This document shows positions 6,304 through 7,562 of a DNA stretch of 7,562 nt, piece after piece (the stretch's first letter is position 1; every line of letters starts with the position of its first letter). The stretch spans positions 1 through 7,562 of the forward strand of contig SKPS01000310.1 in assembly GCA_007119395.1 (NCBI GenBank). Reading direction: 5' to 3'. A program made the translations under genes and the position numbers. Origin of the DNA: Lentimicrobiaceae bacterium. GTDB lineage: Bacteria; Bacteroidota; Bacteroidia; Bacteroidales; SKPS01. The notes under the pieces are model-generated. The model saw only the letters and a list, made by a program, of their open reading frames with translations. It had not been told where the DNA came from and did no database searches.

Positions 6304-7562
6304 ATGAAATCAATGAAACTTGGAATGATGATCGTGCTGTTGTTGGGTTTGGGCATTGAACCCATGGCAGCACAGTTTACTTTCAGTGGGGAGTTTCGTC
6401 CACGAACTGAGTTCAACAGAGGGTACAAAGCGTTGGCCGAAGAGGGTCAACAGCCATCATTGTTCACTTCACAGCGAACCCGGCTGAACCTTTTTCACCA
6501 ATCGGAGCATGTACACACTTCGCTGGTATTACAGGATGTTCGGCTTTTCGGAAGTCAGCCGCAGCTTGTCGGCAACCATGACTTTGGGGTATCGGTTCAT
6601 CAGGCATGGGCTGAAGTGTTTTTTCACAAGCACTTATCGCTCAGGGTAGGGCGTCAGGAGCTGGTATATGACAACGCCCGTATTTTGGGGAATGTGGATT
6701 GGGTACAGCAGGCTCGTACCCATGATCTGGCGCTTGTCAGATACGAGGGAGTGTTCAAGGCGCACATGGGGCTGGCATACCATGAGTCGGGTAACATCAC
6801 CAACAACCTCTATCTGGGGCCTGATGCATACAAGGCGATGCAGTTTTTGTGGTTAAACCACCGCTTCGGCAACCTCACCGGAAGTTTGCTGATACTCAAC
6901 AATGGTGTGCCTTTCAACACATTGGATACCCTAGGCAATATCACCGATCAGCAAATACATTACAGCCAGACCATTGGCACCCATCTGGTGCTTCCCTGGA
7001 AGAAGTTTCGCTTTATGGGTTATCTATATGCCCAAACGGGCAAAGCGGGTAGTGGTGCTGAGATAAGGGATGCATACAATGCATGCTTCGAGGCAGGTTA
7101 TCGCTTGCACGAGCGGGGCACGCTCACCCTTGGTTTTGAGTATTTAAGCGGTAAAAGTGAGCTGTCGACATCTCAGCGCATCAGCTCTTTCACTCCGTTG
7201 TACGGAACGAACCATGCCTTCAATGGCTGGATGGACTATTTCTATGTCGGCAACCACATCAACAGTGTTGGTTTGGTGAACCCTTACCTGAAAGGGGTGT
7301 ATCAGCACGGTCGGTTTACATTCACAACCCACATTCACTATTTTTTGGCTGCGGCTGATGTAGCAGATCCTGATGATCCGCTCAGCGCAATGCCACGTGA
7401 ATTGGGCACAGAGTGTGACCTGATGGTGCAGTACAGCATCAGTCCTCAGGCTTCGATAATGCTGGGGTACTCTCGCATGTTCGGCACCTCAACACTGGCT
7501 GCCATACGGGGAGGAGATCCTGATGCTACAAGTCATTGGGCCTGGTGTCAGTTGATTGTGAG
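6304..7562 (+). CDS. Alginate-export-family outer-membrane beta-barrel, 3' end missing
   Basis: The frame is open from ATG 6304 to the window edge: 419 codons with no stop, so the 3' end lies outside. A signal peptide (about 1-23, hydrophobic MMIVLLLGLGI, cleavage near MAA-Q) is followed by alternating amphipathic strands typical of an outer-membrane barrel. Motifs of the alginate export (AlgE-like) porin family are visible: LSLRVGRQELVYDNARILGN (111-130), then WVQQARTHD (133-141), and FTPLYGTNHAFNGWMDYF (296-313). Complete members are often a little over 400 residues, so little is probably missing. AlgE itself exports alginate. In this genomic position, after nrfHA, the barrel more plausibly admits an anion such as nitrite or another respiratory substrate; that is inference from neighbourhood. 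No TAnnTTTG box is seen in the 47 bases between the upstream hairpin and the ATG, so expression may depend on readthrough from nrfHA or on a promoter I cannot recognise. Confidence 0.88.
   Translation, partial: MKSMKLGMMIVLLLGLGIEPMAAQFTFSGEFRPRTEFNRGYKALAEEGQQPSLFTSQRTRLNLFHQSEHVHTSLVLQDVRLFGSQPQLVGNHDFGVSVHQAWAEVFFHKHLSLRVGRQELVYDNARILGNVDWVQQARTHDLALVRYEGVFKAHMGLAYHESGNITNNLYLGPDAYKAMQFLWLNHRFGNLTGSLLILNNGVPFNTLDTLGNITDQQIHYSQTIGTHLVLPWKKFRFMGYLYAQTGKAGSGAEIRDAYNACFEAGYRLHERGTLTLGFEYLSGKSELSTSQRISSFTPLYGTNHAFNGWMDYFYVGNHINSVGLVNPYLKGVYQHGRFTFTTHIHYFLAAADVADPDDPLSAMPRELGTECDLMVQYSISPQASIMLGYSRMFGTSTLAAIRGGDPDATSHWAWCQLIV

Noticed and set aside
6668..7338. Small open frames inside the porin region (6668-6856, 6849-7052, and 7144-7338 on the minus strand)
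   Set aside because: A continuous 419-codon frame from 6304 to the window edge with porin-family motifs explains this stretch; the small frames are out-of-frame shadows.

Overview
The window looks like ordinary chromosomal DNA of a member of the Bacteroidota, probably an anaerobe or facultative anaerobe related to the Bacteroidales or Marinilabiliales. The evidence is a type IX secretion (T9SS) C-terminal sorting domain, start codons preceded by A/T-rich leaders without Shine-Dalgarno sequences, -7 boxes of the Bacteroidota TAnnTTTG type, and a membrane-anchored NrfA encoded next to NrfH. No mobile element, tRNA, rRNA or CRISPR array was seen, and no gene-free stretch exceeds about 110 bases.

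Left part (1-1978): the 3' end of an ElbB-like gene (1-102, + strand) converges on a two-gene minus-strand unit. Read in its own direction, that unit starts with a 207-residue secreted protein that has a PKD/Ig-like domain and a T9SS sorting tail (1355-1978). After 20 bases comes a 402-residue secreted protein with two or three Ig-like modules and a C-terminal DUF1566-type domain (126-1334).

Middle (2000-3908): a short divergent promoter region leads into a saccharopine/lysine dehydrogenase-family oxidoreductase (2100-3233). An iron-type superoxide dismutase, sodB (3333-3908), follows with its own promoter-like box.

Right part (4000-7562): nrfH (tetraheme quinol dehydrogenase) and nrfA (pentaheme ammonia-forming nitrite reductase) form a dissimilatory nitrite-to-ammonium module. 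NrfH would take electrons from menaquinol and pass them to NrfA on the outer face of the inner membrane, reducing nitrite to ammonium with six electrons. All five NrfA heme motifs, the calcium-site residues and the catalytic Arg/Tyr/His can be located. A 17-bp perfect hairpin lies after nrfA. Then comes an alginate-export-family outer-membrane beta-barrel (6304 to the window edge, 3' end missing), a plausible but unproven outer-membrane route for this respiratory system.

I do not see an undescribed system here. The points most worth a second look are the nrfHA-porin linkage across a strong hairpin, and the pairing of a sorting-tail protein with a secreted protein that lacks the tail.
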